Source: Aristolochia californica
Taxonomy: Eukaryota > Streptophyta > Magnoliopsida > Piperales > Aristolochiaceae
Direction: 5' to 3'
Assembly: GCA_029961685.1 (NCBI GenBank)
Contig: JARWKL010000046.1
Span: 1-64,000, forward strand
DNA: 64,000 bases
The notes below the pieces were generated by a model that was not told where the DNA came from, searched no databases, and saw nothing but the letters and a program-made list of their open reading frames with translations. The position numbers were made by a program, and so were the translations under genes. This document shows positions 37,962 to 51,505 of this stretch, one piece after another; the first letter of the stretch is position 1, and every line of letters begins with the position of its first letter.

Positions 37962-38894
37962 TGGCTGAATTTTATAGGAAAGGGACTTGTAACTGATCCC
38001 AACATGCTTTAAGTGTGGTGGGTGTGCATGCCACAAGCATGTTGAGGATGCAAGTGGCCAAAAATTAAGGGGGGGTGGAAATAGTTGAATTCTCAAGTGG
38101 TTGGATATTAACCAGAGCCAAACAACCCACTTTTTTGCCTATCCTTAAAAATCACAGATAGTCTTTGGAATTATCTCTCTCAGCATTTGTGCATCCCATT
38201 TTGGATGTTCAAATTTTTTTTTTTTTTCAGGAACAAACTTGTGACTCCCATTTTTCCTCGTAAACAAAAAACATATAAGATCACAACAAAATGAAAATTT
38301 TAGAGTTCATGTGTGCAAAAAAATTTGAAAACTATAATAATAAATAGAAAATTATATCACGCACTAAAAATGAACCCCAAAATCCATGTTTGGGAAATTC
38401 CACTAGTACAACCCCCTAATAATAGCTTGGTGGAATTTTATAGGAAAGGGACTTCTAACTGATCCCAACATGCTTTAAGTGTAGTGGGTGTGCATGCCAC
38501 AAGCATGTTGAGGAAGCAAGTGGCAAAAAATATGGGGGGGGTCGAAAAAGTTGAATTCTCAAGTGGTTGGATATTTACCAGAACCAAACAACCCACTTTT
38601 TTGCCTATCCTTAAGAATCACAAATACTCTTTGGAATTATCTCTCCCAGCATTTGTGCATCCCCATTTTGGATGTTCAAAAATTTTTTTTTGTTCAGGTC
38701 CAAACTAGTGAGTCCCATTTTTCCTCGTAAACAAAAAAGATATAAGATCGCAACAAAATGAAAATTATAGAGTTCATCTGTGCAGAAAAATTTCAAAACT
38801 ATAATAGTGAATAGAAAATTATTTCACGCACTAAAAATGAACCCCAAAATCCATGTTTGGGAAATTCCACCTTTACAACCCCCTAATAATAGCT
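37962..38894 (+). repeat. HOR unit 28, variant dimer A-C lacking B (933 bp)
   Basis: A 37962-38427 (466 bp, T14, private T to C at 37965) runs directly into C 38428-38894 (467 bp, G8). There is no B-type G tract, no CTCCATGCATTTG and no GCTTTAGGTG in this unit. The A-specific base at 38356 is followed by the C-specific base at 38455. The exchange therefore took place in the roughly 98-bp identical stretch between them, which is also where A-B and B-C junctions look alike. This is the signature of homologous unequal exchange removing exactly one monomer. Confidence 0.97.
38357..38454 (+). other. Inferred exchange interval of the B-monomer deletion
   Basis: The last A-diagnostic base is A at 38356 (ATTATATCAC) and the first C-diagnostic base is C at 38455 (ACTTCTAACT). 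Between them the sequence equals both a normal A-to-B junction and a normal B-to-C junction, so the breakpoint cannot be placed more finely. No microinsertion or short direct-repeat scar is visible. Confidence 0.88.
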
Positions 38895-40295
38895 TGGTTG
38901 AATTTTATAGGAAAGGGACTTGTAACTGATCCCAACATGCTTTAAGTGTGGTGGGTGTGCATGCCACAAGCATGTTGAGGATGCAAGTGGCCAAAAATTA
39001 AGGGGGGGTGGAAATAGTTGAATTCTCAAGTGGTTGGATATTAACCAGAGCCAAACAACCCACTTTTTTGCCTATCCTTAAAAATCACAGATAGTCTTTG
39101 GAATTATCTCTCTCAGCATTTGTGCATCCCATTTTGGATGTTCAAATTTTTTTTTTTTTCAGGAACAAACTTGTGACTCCCATTTTTCCTCGTAAACAAA
39201 AAACATATAAGATCACAACAAAATGAAAATTTTAGAGTTCATGTGTGCAAAAAAATTTGAAAACTATAATAATAAATAGAAAATTATATCACGCACTAAA
39301 AATGAACCCCAAAATCCATGTTTGGGAAATTCCACTAGTACAACCCCCTAATAATAGCTTGGTGGAATTTTATAGGAAAGGGACTTGTAACTGATCCCAA
39401 CATGCTTTAGGTGTGGTGGGTGTGCATGCCACAAGCATGTTGAGGATGCAAGTGGCCAAAAATTGGGGGGGGGGGTAGAAAAAGTTGAATTCTCAAGTGG
39501 TTGGATATTTACAAGAGCTCAACAACCCACTTCTTTGCCTATCCTTAAAAATCACAAAGACTCTTTGGAATTATCTCTCCATGCATTTGTGCATCCCCAT
39601 TTTTGGATTTTCAAAATTTTTGTTTTTTTCAGGTCCAAACTTGTGACTCACATATTTCCTCGTAAACAAAAAAGATATAAGAGCGCAACAAAATGAAAAT
39701 TTTAGAGTTCATGTGTGCAAAAAAATTTGAAAACTATAATAATGAATAGAAAATTATTTCACGCACTAAAAATGAACCCCAAAATCCATGTTTGGGAAAT
39801 TCCACTAGTACAACCCCCTAATAATAGCTTGGTGGAATTTTATAGGAAAGGGACTTCTAACTGATCCCAACATGCTTTAAGTGTAGTGGGTGTGCATGCC
39901 ACAAGCATGTTGAGGAAGCAAGTGGCAAAAAATATGGGGGGGTCGAAAAAGTTGAATTCTCAAGTGGTTGGATATTTACCAGAACCAAACAACCCACTTT
40001 TTTGCCTATCCTTAAGAATCACAAATACTCTTTGGAATTATCTCTCCCAGCATTTGTGCATCCCCATTTTGGATGTTCAAAAATTTTTTTTTGTTCAGGT
40101 CCAAACTAGTGAGTCCCATTTTTCCTCGTAAACAAAAAAGATATAAGATCGCAACAAAATGAAAATTATAGAGTTCATCTGTGCAGAAAAATTTCAAAAC
40201 TATAATAGTGAATAGAAAATTATTTCACGCACTAAAAATGAACCCCAAAATCCATGTTTGGGAAATTCCACCTTTACAACCCCCTAATAATAGCT
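38895..40295 (+). repeat. HOR unit 29 (A-B-C, 1401 bp)
   Basis: A 38895-39359, B 39360-39829 with G11, C 39830-40295 with G7. The C tract returns to 7 G immediately after the dimer. Confidence 0.97.
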
Positions 40296-41695
40296 TGGTT
40301 GAATTTTATAGGAAAGGGACTTGTAACTGATCCCAACATGCTTTAAGTGTGGTGGGTGTGCATGCCACAAGCATGTTGAGGATGCAAGTGGCCAAAAATT
40401 AAGGGGGGGTGGAAATAGTTGAATTCTCAAGTGGTTGGATATTAACCAGAGCCAAACAACCCACTTTTTTGCCTATCCTTAAAAATCACAGATAGTCTTT
40501 GGAATTATCTCTCTCAGCATTTGTGCATCCCATTTTGGATGTTCAAATTTTTTTTTTTTTCAGGAACAAACTTGTGACTCCCATTTTTCCTCGTAAACAA
40601 AAAACATATAAGATCACAACAAAATGAAAATTTTAGAGTTCATGTGTGCAAAAAAATTTGAAAACTATAATAATAAATAGAAAATTATATCACGCACTAA
40701 AAATGAACCCCAAAATCTATGTTTGGGAAATTCCACTAGTACAACCCCCTAATAATAGCTTGGTGGAATTTTATAGGAAAGGGACTTGTAACTGATCCCA
40801 ACATGCTTTAGGTGTGGTGGGTGTGCATGCCACAAGCATGTTGAGGATGCAAGTGGCCAAAAATTGGGGGGGGGGTAGAAAAAGTTGAATTCTCAAGTGG
40901 TTGGATATTTACAAGAGCTCAACAACCCACTTCTTTGCCTATCCTTAAAAATCACAAAGACTCTTTGGAATTATCTCTCCATGCATTTGTGCATCCCCAT
41001 TTTTGGATTTTCAAAATTTTTGTTTTTTTCAGGTCCAAACTTGTGACTCACATATTTCCTCGTAAACAAAAAAGATATAAGAGCGCAACAAAATGAAAAT
41101 TTTAGAGTTCATGTGTGCAAAAAAATTTGAAAACTATAATAATGAATAGAAAATTATTTCACGCACTAAAAATGAACCCCAAAATCCATGTTTGGGAAAT
41201 TCCACTAGTACAACCCCCTAATAATAGCTTGGTGGAATTTTATAGGAAAGGGACTTCTAACTGATCCCAACATGCTTTAAGTGTAGTGGGTGTGCATGCC
41301 ACAAGCATGTTGAGGAAGCAAGTGGCAAAAAATATGGGGGGGTCGAAAAAGTTGAATTCTCAAGTGGTTGGATATTTACCAGAACCAAACAACCCACTTT
41401 TTTGCCTATCCTTAAGAATCACAAATACTCTTTGGAATTATCTCTCCCAGCATTTGTGCATCCCCATTTTGGATGTTCAAAAATTTTTTTTTGTTCAGGT
41501 CCAAACTAGTGAGTCCCATTTTTCCTCGTAAACAAAAAAGATATAAGATCGCAACAAAATGAAAATTATAGAGTTCATCTGTGCAGAAAAATTTCAAAAC
41601 TATAATAGTGAATAGAAAATTATTTCACGCACTAAAAATGAACCCCAAAATCCATGTTTGGGAAATTCCACCTTTACAACCCCCTAATAATAGCT
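40296..41695 (+). repeat. HOR unit 30 (A-B-C, 1400 bp)
   Basis: A 40296-40760 with private C to T at 40718 in the stem-loop loop, B 40761-41229 with G10, C 41230-41695 with G7. Confidence 0.97.
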
Positions 41696-43111
41696 TGGTT
41701 GAATTTTATAGGAAAGGGACTTGTAACTGATCCCAACATGCTTTAAGTGTGGTGGGTGTGCATGCCACAAGCATGTTGAGGATGCAAGTGGCCAAAAATT
41801 AAGGGGGGGTGGAAATAGTTGAATTCTCAAGTGGTTGGATATTAACCAGAGCCAAACAACCCACTTTTTTGCCTATCCTTAAAAATCACAGATAGTCTTT
41901 GGAATTATCTCTCTCAGCATTTGTGCATCCCATTTTGGATGTTCAAATTTTTTTTTTTTTCAGGAACAAACTTGTGACTCCCATTTTTCCTCGTAAACAA
42001 AAAACATATAAGATCACAACAAAATGAAAATTTTAGAGTTCATGTGTGCAAAAAAATTTGAAAACTATAATAATAAATAGAAAATTATATCACGCACTAA
42101 AAATGAACCCCAAAATCCATGTTTGGGAAATTCCACTAGTACAACCCCCTAATAATAGCTTGGTGGAATTTTATAGGAAAGGGACTTGTAACTGATCCCA
42201 ACATGCTTTAGGTGTGGTGGGTGTGCATGCCACAAGCATGTTGAGGATGCAAGTGGCCAAAAATTGGGGGGGGGGGGGGGGGGGGGGGGGTAGAAAAAGT
42301 TGAATTCTCAAGTGGTTGGATATTTACAAGAGCTCAACAACCCACTTCTTTGCCTATCCTTAAAAATCACAAAGACTCTTTGGAATTATCTCTCCATGCA
42401 TTTGTGCATCCCCATTTTTGGATTTTCAAAATTTTTGTTTTTTTCAGGTCCAAACTTGTGACTCACATATTTCCTCGTAAACAAAAAAGATATAAGAGCG
42501 CAACAAAATGAAAATTTTAGAGTTCATGTGTGCAAAAAAATTTGAAAACTATAATAATGAATAGAAAATTATTTCACGCACAAAAATGAACCCCAAAATC
42601 CATGTTTGGGAAATTCCACTAGTACAACCCCCTAATAATAGCTTGGTGGAATTTTATAGGAAAGGGACTTCTAACTGATCCCAACATGCTTTAAGTGTAG
42701 TGGGTGTGCATGCCACAAGCATGTTGAGGAAGCAAGTGGCAAAAAATATGGGGGGGGGTCGAAAAAGTTGAATTCTCAAGTGGTTGGATATTTACCAGAA
42801 CCAAACAACCCACTTTTTTGCCTATCCTTAAGAATCACAAATACTCTTTGGAATTATCTCTCCCAGCATTTGTGCATCCCCATTTTGGATGTTCAAAAAT
42901 TTTTTTTTGTTCAGGTCCAAACTAGTGAGTCCCATTTTTCCTCGTAAACAAAAAAGATATAAGATCGCAACAAAATGAAAATTATAGAGTTCATCTGTGC
43001 AGAAAAATTTCAAAACTATAATAGTGAATAGAAAATTATTTCACGCACTAAAAATGAACCCCAAAATCCATGTTTGGGAAATTCCACCTTTACAACCCCC
43101 TAATAATAGCT
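41696..43111 (+). repeat. HOR unit 31 (A-B-C, 1416 bp)
   Basis: A 41696-42160, B 42161-42643 with G25 at 42266-42290, C 42644-43111 with G9. B lacks the T of CGCACTAAAAATG (deletion after 42581), shared with unit 32 and, in altered form, unit 45. It is the only unit right of the dimer with a 9-G C tract. Confidence 0.97.
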
Positions 43112-44509
43112 TGGTTGAATTTTATAGGAAAGGGACTTGTAACTGATCCCAACATGCTTTAAGTGTGGTGGGTGTGCATGCCACAAGCATGTTGAGGATG
43201 CAAGTGGCCAAAAATTAAGGGGGGGTGGAAATAGTTGAATTCTCAAGTGGTTGGATATTAACCAGAGCCAAACAACCCACTTTTTTGCCTATCCTTAAAA
43301 ATCACAGATAGTCTTTGGAATTATCTCTCTCAGCATTTGTGCATCCCATTTTGGATGTTCAAATTTTTTTTTTTTTCAGGAACAAACTTGTGACTCCCAT
43401 TTTTCCTCGTAAACAAAAAACATATAAGATCACAACAAAATGAAAATTTTAGAGTTCATGTGTGCAAAAAAATTTGAAAACTATAATAATAAATAGAAAA
43501 TTATATCACGCACTAAAAATGAACCCCAAAATCCATGTTTGGGAAATTCCACTAGTACAACCCCCTAATAATAGCTTGGTGGAATTTTATAGGAAAGGGA
43601 CTTGTAACTGATCCCAACATGCTTTAGGTGTGGTGGGTGTGCATGCCACAAGCATGTTGAGGATGCAAGTGGCCAAAAATTGGGGGGGGGTAGAAAAAGT
43701 TGAATTCTCAAGTGGTTGGATATTTACAAGAGCTCAACAACCCACTTCTTTGCCTATCCTTAAAAATCACAAAGACTCTTTGGAATTATCTCTCCATGCA
43801 TTTGTGCATCCCCATTTTTGGATTTTCAAAATTTTTGTTTTTTTCAGGTCCAAACTTGTGACTCACATATTTCCTCGTAAACAAAAAAGATATAAGAGCG
43901 CAACAAAATGAAAATTTTAGAGTTCATGTGTGCAAAAAAATTTGAAAACTATAATAATGAATAGAAAATTATTTCACGCACAAAAATGAACCCCAAAATC
44001 CATGTTTGGGAAATTCCACTAGTACAACCCCCTAATAATAGCTTGGTGGAATTTTATAGGAAAGGGACTTCTAACTGATCCCAACATGCTTTAAGTGTAG
44101 TGGGTGTGCATGCCACAAGCATGTTGAGGAAGCAAGTGGCAAAAAATATGGGGGGGTCGAAAAAGTTGAATTCTCAAGTGGTTGGATATTTACCAGAACC
44201 AAACAACCCACTTTTTTGCCTATCCTTAAGAATCACAAATACTCTTTGGAATTATCTCTCCCAGCATTTGTGCATCCCCATTTTGGATGTTCAAAAATTT
44301 TTTTTTGTTCAGGTCCAAACTAGTGAGTCCCATTTTTCCTCGTAAACAAAAAAGATATAAGATCGCAACAAAATGAAAATTATAGAGTTCATCTGTGCAG
44401 AAAAATTTCAAAACTATAATAGTGAATAGAAAATTATTTCACGCACTAAAAATGAACCCCAAAATCCATGTTTGGGAAATTCCACCTTTACAACCCCCTA
44501 ATAATAGCT
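43112..44509 (+). repeat. HOR unit 32 (A-B-C, 1398 bp)
   Basis: A 43112-43576, B 43577-44043 with G9 and the same 1-bp T deletion (after 43981) as unit 31, C 44044-44509 with G7. This is the shortest trimer in the window. Confidence 0.97.
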
Positions 44510-45908
44510 TGGTTGAATTTTATAGGAAAGGGACTTGTAACTGATCCCAACATGCTTTAAGTGTGGTGGGTGTGCATGCCACAAGCATGTTGAGGATGCA
44601 AGTGGCCAAAAATTAAGGGGGGGTGGAAATAGTTGAATTCTCAAGTGGTTGGATATTAACCAGAGCCAAACAACCCACTTTTTTGCCTATCCTTAAAAAT
44701 CACAGATAGTCTTTGGAATTATCTCTCTCAGCATTTGTGCATCCCATTTTGGATGTTCAAATTTTTTTTTTTTTCAGGAACAAACTTGTGACTCCCATTT
44801 TTCCTCGTAAACAAAAAACATATAAGATCACAACAAAATGAAAATTTTAGAGTTCATGTGTGCAAAAAAATTTGAAAACTATAATAATAAATAGAAAATT
44901 ATATCACGCACTAAAAATGAACCCCAAAATCCATGTTTGGGAAATTCCACTAGTACAACCCCCTAATAATAGCTTGGTGGAATTTTATAGGAAAGGGACT
45001 TGTAACTGATCCCAACATGCTTTAGGTGTGGTGGGTGTGCATGCCACAAGCATGTTGAGGATGCAAGTGGCCAAAAATTGGGGGGGGGTAGAAAAAGTTG
45101 AATTCTCAAGTGGTTGGATATTTACAAGAGCTCAACAACCCACTTCTTTGCCTATCCTTAAAAATCACAAAGACTCTTTGGAATTATCTCTCCATGCATT
45201 TGTGCATCCCCATTTTTGGATTTTCAAAATTTTTGTTTTTTTCAGGTCCAAACTTGTGACTCACATATTTCCTCGTAAACAAAAAAGATATAAGAGCGCA
45301 ACAAAATGAAAATTTTAGAGTTCATGTGTGCAAAAAAATTTGAAAACTATAATAATGAATAGAAAATTATTTCACGCACTAAAAATGAACCCCAAAATCC
45401 ATGTTTGGGAAATTCCACTAGTACAACCCCCTAATAATAGCTTGGTGGAATTTTATAGGAAAGGGACTTCTAACTGATCCCAACATGCTTTAAGTGTAGT
45501 GGGTGTGCATGCCACAAGCATGTTGAGGAAGCAAGTGGCAAAAAATATGGGGGGGTCGAAAAAGTTGAATTCTCAAGTGGTTGGATATTTACCAGAACCA
45601 AACAACCCACTTTTTTGCCTATCCTTAAGAATCACAAATACTCTTTGGAATTATCTCTCCCAGCATTTGTGCATCCCCATTTTGGATGTTCAAAAATTTT
45701 TTTTTGTTCAGGTCCAAACTAGTGAGTCCCATTTTTCCTCGTAAACAAAAAAGATATAAGATCGCAACAAAATGAAAATTATAGAGTTCATCTGTGCAGA
45801 AAAATTTCAAAACTATAATAGTGAATAGAAAATTATTTCACGCACTAAAAATGAACCCCAAAATCCATGTTTGGGAAATTCCACCTTTACAACCCCCTAA
45901 TAATAGCT
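44510..45908 (+). repeat. HOR unit 33 (A-B-C, 1399 bp)
   Basis: A 44510-44974, B 44975-45442 with G9, C 45443-45908 with G7. This is the commonest form. I saw no difference among units 33-36, 39, 41 and 44. Confidence 0.97.
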
Positions 45909-47307
45909 TGGTTGAATTTTATAGGAAAGGGACTTGTAACTGATCCCAACATGCTTTAAGTGTGGTGGGTGTGCATGCCACAAGCATGTTGAGGATGCAA
46001 GTGGCCAAAAATTAAGGGGGGGTGGAAATAGTTGAATTCTCAAGTGGTTGGATATTAACCAGAGCCAAACAACCCACTTTTTTGCCTATCCTTAAAAATC
46101 ACAGATAGTCTTTGGAATTATCTCTCTCAGCATTTGTGCATCCCATTTTGGATGTTCAAATTTTTTTTTTTTTCAGGAACAAACTTGTGACTCCCATTTT
46201 TCCTCGTAAACAAAAAACATATAAGATCACAACAAAATGAAAATTTTAGAGTTCATGTGTGCAAAAAAATTTGAAAACTATAATAATAAATAGAAAATTA
46301 TATCACGCACTAAAAATGAACCCCAAAATCCATGTTTGGGAAATTCCACTAGTACAACCCCCTAATAATAGCTTGGTGGAATTTTATAGGAAAGGGACTT
46401 GTAACTGATCCCAACATGCTTTAGGTGTGGTGGGTGTGCATGCCACAAGCATGTTGAGGATGCAAGTGGCCAAAAATTGGGGGGGGGTAGAAAAAGTTGA
46501 ATTCTCAAGTGGTTGGATATTTACAAGAGCTCAACAACCCACTTCTTTGCCTATCCTTAAAAATCACAAAGACTCTTTGGAATTATCTCTCCATGCATTT
46601 GTGCATCCCCATTTTTGGATTTTCAAAATTTTTGTTTTTTTCAGGTCCAAACTTGTGACTCACATATTTCCTCGTAAACAAAAAAGATATAAGAGCGCAA
46701 CAAAATGAAAATTTTAGAGTTCATGTGTGCAAAAAAATTTGAAAACTATAATAATGAATAGAAAATTATTTCACGCACTAAAAATGAACCCCAAAATCCA
46801 TGTTTGGGAAATTCCACTAGTACAACCCCCTAATAATAGCTTGGTGGAATTTTATAGGAAAGGGACTTCTAACTGATCCCAACATGCTTTAAGTGTAGTG
46901 GGTGTGCATGCCACAAGCATGTTGAGGAAGCAAGTGGCAAAAAATATGGGGGGGTCGAAAAAGTTGAATTCTCAAGTGGTTGGATATTTACCAGAACCAA
47001 ACAACCCACTTTTTTGCCTATCCTTAAGAATCACAAATACTCTTTGGAATTATCTCTCCCAGCATTTGTGCATCCCCATTTTGGATGTTCAAAAATTTTT
47101 TTTTGTTCAGGTCCAAACTAGTGAGTCCCATTTTTCCTCGTAAACAAAAAAGATATAAGATCGCAACAAAATGAAAATTATAGAGTTCATCTGTGCAGAA
47201 AAATTTCAAAACTATAATAGTGAATAGAAAATTATTTCACGCACTAAAAATGAACCCCAAAATCCATGTTTGGGAAATTCCACCTTTACAACCCCCTAAT
47301 AATAGCT
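45909..47307 (+). repeat. HOR unit 34 (A-B-C, 1399 bp)
   Basis: A 45909-46373, B 46374-46841 with G9, C 46842-47307 with G7. Commonest form, no private change noticed. Confidence 0.97.
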
Positions 47308-48706
47308 TGGTTGAATTTTATAGGAAAGGGACTTGTAACTGATCCCAACATGCTTTAAGTGTGGTGGGTGTGCATGCCACAAGCATGTTGAGGATGCAAG
47401 TGGCCAAAAATTAAGGGGGGGTGGAAATAGTTGAATTCTCAAGTGGTTGGATATTAACCAGAGCCAAACAACCCACTTTTTTGCCTATCCTTAAAAATCA
47501 CAGATAGTCTTTGGAATTATCTCTCTCAGCATTTGTGCATCCCATTTTGGATGTTCAAATTTTTTTTTTTTTCAGGAACAAACTTGTGACTCCCATTTTT
47601 CCTCGTAAACAAAAAACATATAAGATCACAACAAAATGAAAATTTTAGAGTTCATGTGTGCAAAAAAATTTGAAAACTATAATAATAAATAGAAAATTAT
47701 ATCACGCACTAAAAATGAACCCCAAAATCCATGTTTGGGAAATTCCACTAGTACAACCCCCTAATAATAGCTTGGTGGAATTTTATAGGAAAGGGACTTG
47801 TAACTGATCCCAACATGCTTTAGGTGTGGTGGGTGTGCATGCCACAAGCATGTTGAGGATGCAAGTGGCCAAAAATTGGGGGGGGGTAGAAAAAGTTGAA
47901 TTCTCAAGTGGTTGGATATTTACAAGAGCTCAACAACCCACTTCTTTGCCTATCCTTAAAAATCACAAAGACTCTTTGGAATTATCTCTCCATGCATTTG
48001 TGCATCCCCATTTTTGGATTTTCAAAATTTTTGTTTTTTTCAGGTCCAAACTTGTGACTCACATATTTCCTCGTAAACAAAAAAGATATAAGAGCGCAAC
48101 AAAATGAAAATTTTAGAGTTCATGTGTGCAAAAAAATTTGAAAACTATAATAATGAATAGAAAATTATTTCACGCACTAAAAATGAACCCCAAAATCCAT
48201 GTTTGGGAAATTCCACTAGTACAACCCCCTAATAATAGCTTGGTGGAATTTTATAGGAAAGGGACTTCTAACTGATCCCAACATGCTTTAAGTGTAGTGG
48301 GTGTGCATGCCACAAGCATGTTGAGGAAGCAAGTGGCAAAAAATATGGGGGGGTCGAAAAAGTTGAATTCTCAAGTGGTTGGATATTTACCAGAACCAAA
48401 CAACCCACTTTTTTGCCTATCCTTAAGAATCACAAATACTCTTTGGAATTATCTCTCCCAGCATTTGTGCATCCCCATTTTGGATGTTCAAAAATTTTTT
48501 TTTGTTCAGGTCCAAACTAGTGAGTCCCATTTTTCCTCGTAAACAAAAAAGATATAAGATCGCAACAAAATGAAAATTATAGAGTTCATCTGTGCAGAAA
48601 AATTTCAAAACTATAATAGTGAATAGAAAATTATTTCACGCACTAAAAATGAACCCCAAAATCCATGTTTGGGAAATTCCACCTTTACAACCCCCTAATA
48701 ATAGCT
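47308..48706 (+). repeat. HOR unit 35 (A-B-C, 1399 bp)
   Basis: A 47308-47772, B 47773-48240 with G9, C 48241-48706 with G7. Commonest form, no private change noticed. Confidence 0.97.
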
Positions 48707-50105
48707 TGGTTGAATTTTATAGGAAAGGGACTTGTAACTGATCCCAACATGCTTTAAGTGTGGTGGGTGTGCATGCCACAAGCATGTTGAGGATGCAAGT
48801 GGCCAAAAATTAAGGGGGGGTGGAAATAGTTGAATTCTCAAGTGGTTGGATATTAACCAGAGCCAAACAACCCACTTTTTTGCCTATCCTTAAAAATCAC
48901 AGATAGTCTTTGGAATTATCTCTCTCAGCATTTGTGCATCCCATTTTGGATGTTCAAATTTTTTTTTTTTTCAGGAACAAACTTGTGACTCCCATTTTTC
49001 CTCGTAAACAAAAAACATATAAGATCACAACAAAATGAAAATTTTAGAGTTCATGTGTGCAAAAAAATTTGAAAACTATAATAATAAATAGAAAATTATA
49101 TCACGCACTAAAAATGAACCCCAAAATCCATGTTTGGGAAATTCCACTAGTACAACCCCCTAATAATAGCTTGGTGGAATTTTATAGGAAAGGGACTTGT
49201 AACTGATCCCAACATGCTTTAGGTGTGGTGGGTGTGCATGCCACAAGCATGTTGAGGATGCAAGTGGCCAAAAATTGGGGGGGGGTAGAAAAAGTTGAAT
49301 TCTCAAGTGGTTGGATATTTACAAGAGCTCAACAACCCACTTCTTTGCCTATCCTTAAAAATCACAAAGACTCTTTGGAATTATCTCTCCATGCATTTGT
49401 GCATCCCCATTTTTGGATTTTCAAAATTTTTGTTTTTTTCAGGTCCAAACTTGTGACTCACATATTTCCTCGTAAACAAAAAAGATATAAGAGCGCAACA
49501 AAATGAAAATTTTAGAGTTCATGTGTGCAAAAAAATTTGAAAACTATAATAATGAATAGAAAATTATTTCACGCACTAAAAATGAACCCCAAAATCCATG
49601 TTTGGGAAATTCCACTAGTACAACCCCCTAATAATAGCTTGGTGGAATTTTATAGGAAAGGGACTTCTAACTGATCCCAACATGCTTTAAGTGTAGTGGG
49701 TGTGCATGCCACAAGCATGTTGAGGAAGCAAGTGGCAAAAAATATGGGGGGGTCGAAAAAGTTGAATTCTCAAGTGGTTGGATATTTACCAGAACCAAAC
49801 AACCCACTTTTTTGCCTATCCTTAAGAATCACAAATACTCTTTGGAATTATCTCTCCCAGCATTTGTGCATCCCCATTTTGGATGTTCAAAAATTTTTTT
49901 TTGTTCAGGTCCAAACTAGTGAGTCCCATTTTTCCTCGTAAACAAAAAAGATATAAGATCGCAACAAAATGAAAATTATAGAGTTCATCTGTGCAGAAAA
50001 ATTTCAAAACTATAATAGTGAATAGAAAATTATTTCACGCACTAAAAATGAACCCCAAAATCCATGTTTGGGAAATTCCACCTTTACAACCCCCTAATAA
50101 TAGCT
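48707..50105 (+). repeat. HOR unit 36 (A-B-C, 1399 bp)
   Basis: A 48707-49171, B 49172-49639 with G9, C 49640-50105 with G7. Commonest form, the fourth such unit in a row. Confidence 0.97.
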
Positions 50106-51505
50106 TGGTTGAATTTTATAGGAAAGGGACTTGTAACTGATCCCAACATGCTTTAAGTGTGGTGGGTGTGCATGCCACAAGCATGTTGAGGATGCAAGTG
50201 GCCAAAAATTAAGGGGGGGTGGAAATAGTTGAATTCTCAAGTGGTTGGATATTAACCAGAGCCAAACAACCCACTTTTTTGCCTATCCTTAAAAATCACA
50301 GATAGTCTTTGGAATTATCTCTCTCAGCATTTGTGCATCCCATTTTGGATGTTCAAATTTTTTTTTTTTTCAGGAACAAACTTGTGACTCCCATTTTTCC
50401 TCGTAAACAAAAAACATATAAGATCACAACAAAATGAAAATTTTAGAGTTCATGTGTGCAAAAAAATTTGAAAACTATAATAATAAATAGAAAATTATAT
50501 CACGCACTAAAAATGAACCCCAAAATCCATGTTTGGGAAATTCCACTAGTACAACCCCCTAATAATAGCTTGGTGGAATTTTATAGGAAAGGGACTTGTA
50601 ACTGATCCCAACATGCTTTAGGTGTGGTGGGTGTGCATGCCACAAGCATGTTGAGGATGCAAGTGGCCAAAAATTGGGGGGGGGGTAGAAAAAGTTGAAT
50701 TCTCAAGTGGTTGGATATTTACAAGAGCTCAACAACCCACTTCTTTGCCTATCCTTAAAAATCACAAAGACTCTTTGGAATTATCTCTCCATGCATTTGT
50801 GCATCCCCATTTTTGGATTTTCAAAATTTTTGTTTTTTTCAGGTCCAAACTTGTGACTCACATATTTCCTCGTAAACAAAAAAGATATAAGAGCGCAACA
50901 AAATGAAAATTTTAGAGTTCATGTGTGCAAAAAAATTTGAAAACTATAATAATGAATAGAAAATTATTTCACGCACTAAAAATGAACCCCAAAATCCATG
51001 TTTGGGAAATTCCACTAGTACAACCCCCTAATAATAGCTTGGTGGAATTTTATAGGAAAGGGACTTCTAACTGATCCCAACATGCTTTAAGTGTAGTGGG
51101 TGTGCATGCCACAAGCATGTTGAGGAAGCAAGTGGCAAAAAATATGGGGGGGTCGAAAAAGTTGAATTCTCAAGTGGTTGGATATTTACCAGAACCAAAC
51201 AACCCACTTTTTTGCCTATCCTTAAGAATCACAAATACTCTTTGGAATTATCTCTCCCAGCATTTGTGCATCCCCATTTTGGATGTTCAAAAATTTTTTT
51301 TTGTTCAGGTCCAAACTAGTGAGTCCCATTTTTCCTCGTAAACAAAAAAGATATAAGATCGCAACAAAATGAAAATTATAGAGTTCATCTGTGCAGAAAA
51401 ATTTCAAAACTATAATAGTGAATAGAAAATTATTTCACGCACTAAAAATGAACCCCAAAATCCATGTTTGGGAAATTCCACCTTTACAACCCCCTAATAA
51501 TAGCT
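50106..51505 (+). repeat. HOR unit 37 (A-B-C, 1400 bp)
   Basis: A 50106-50570, B 50571-51039 with G10, C 51040-51505 with G7. It differs from unit 36 by one G. Confidence 0.97.
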
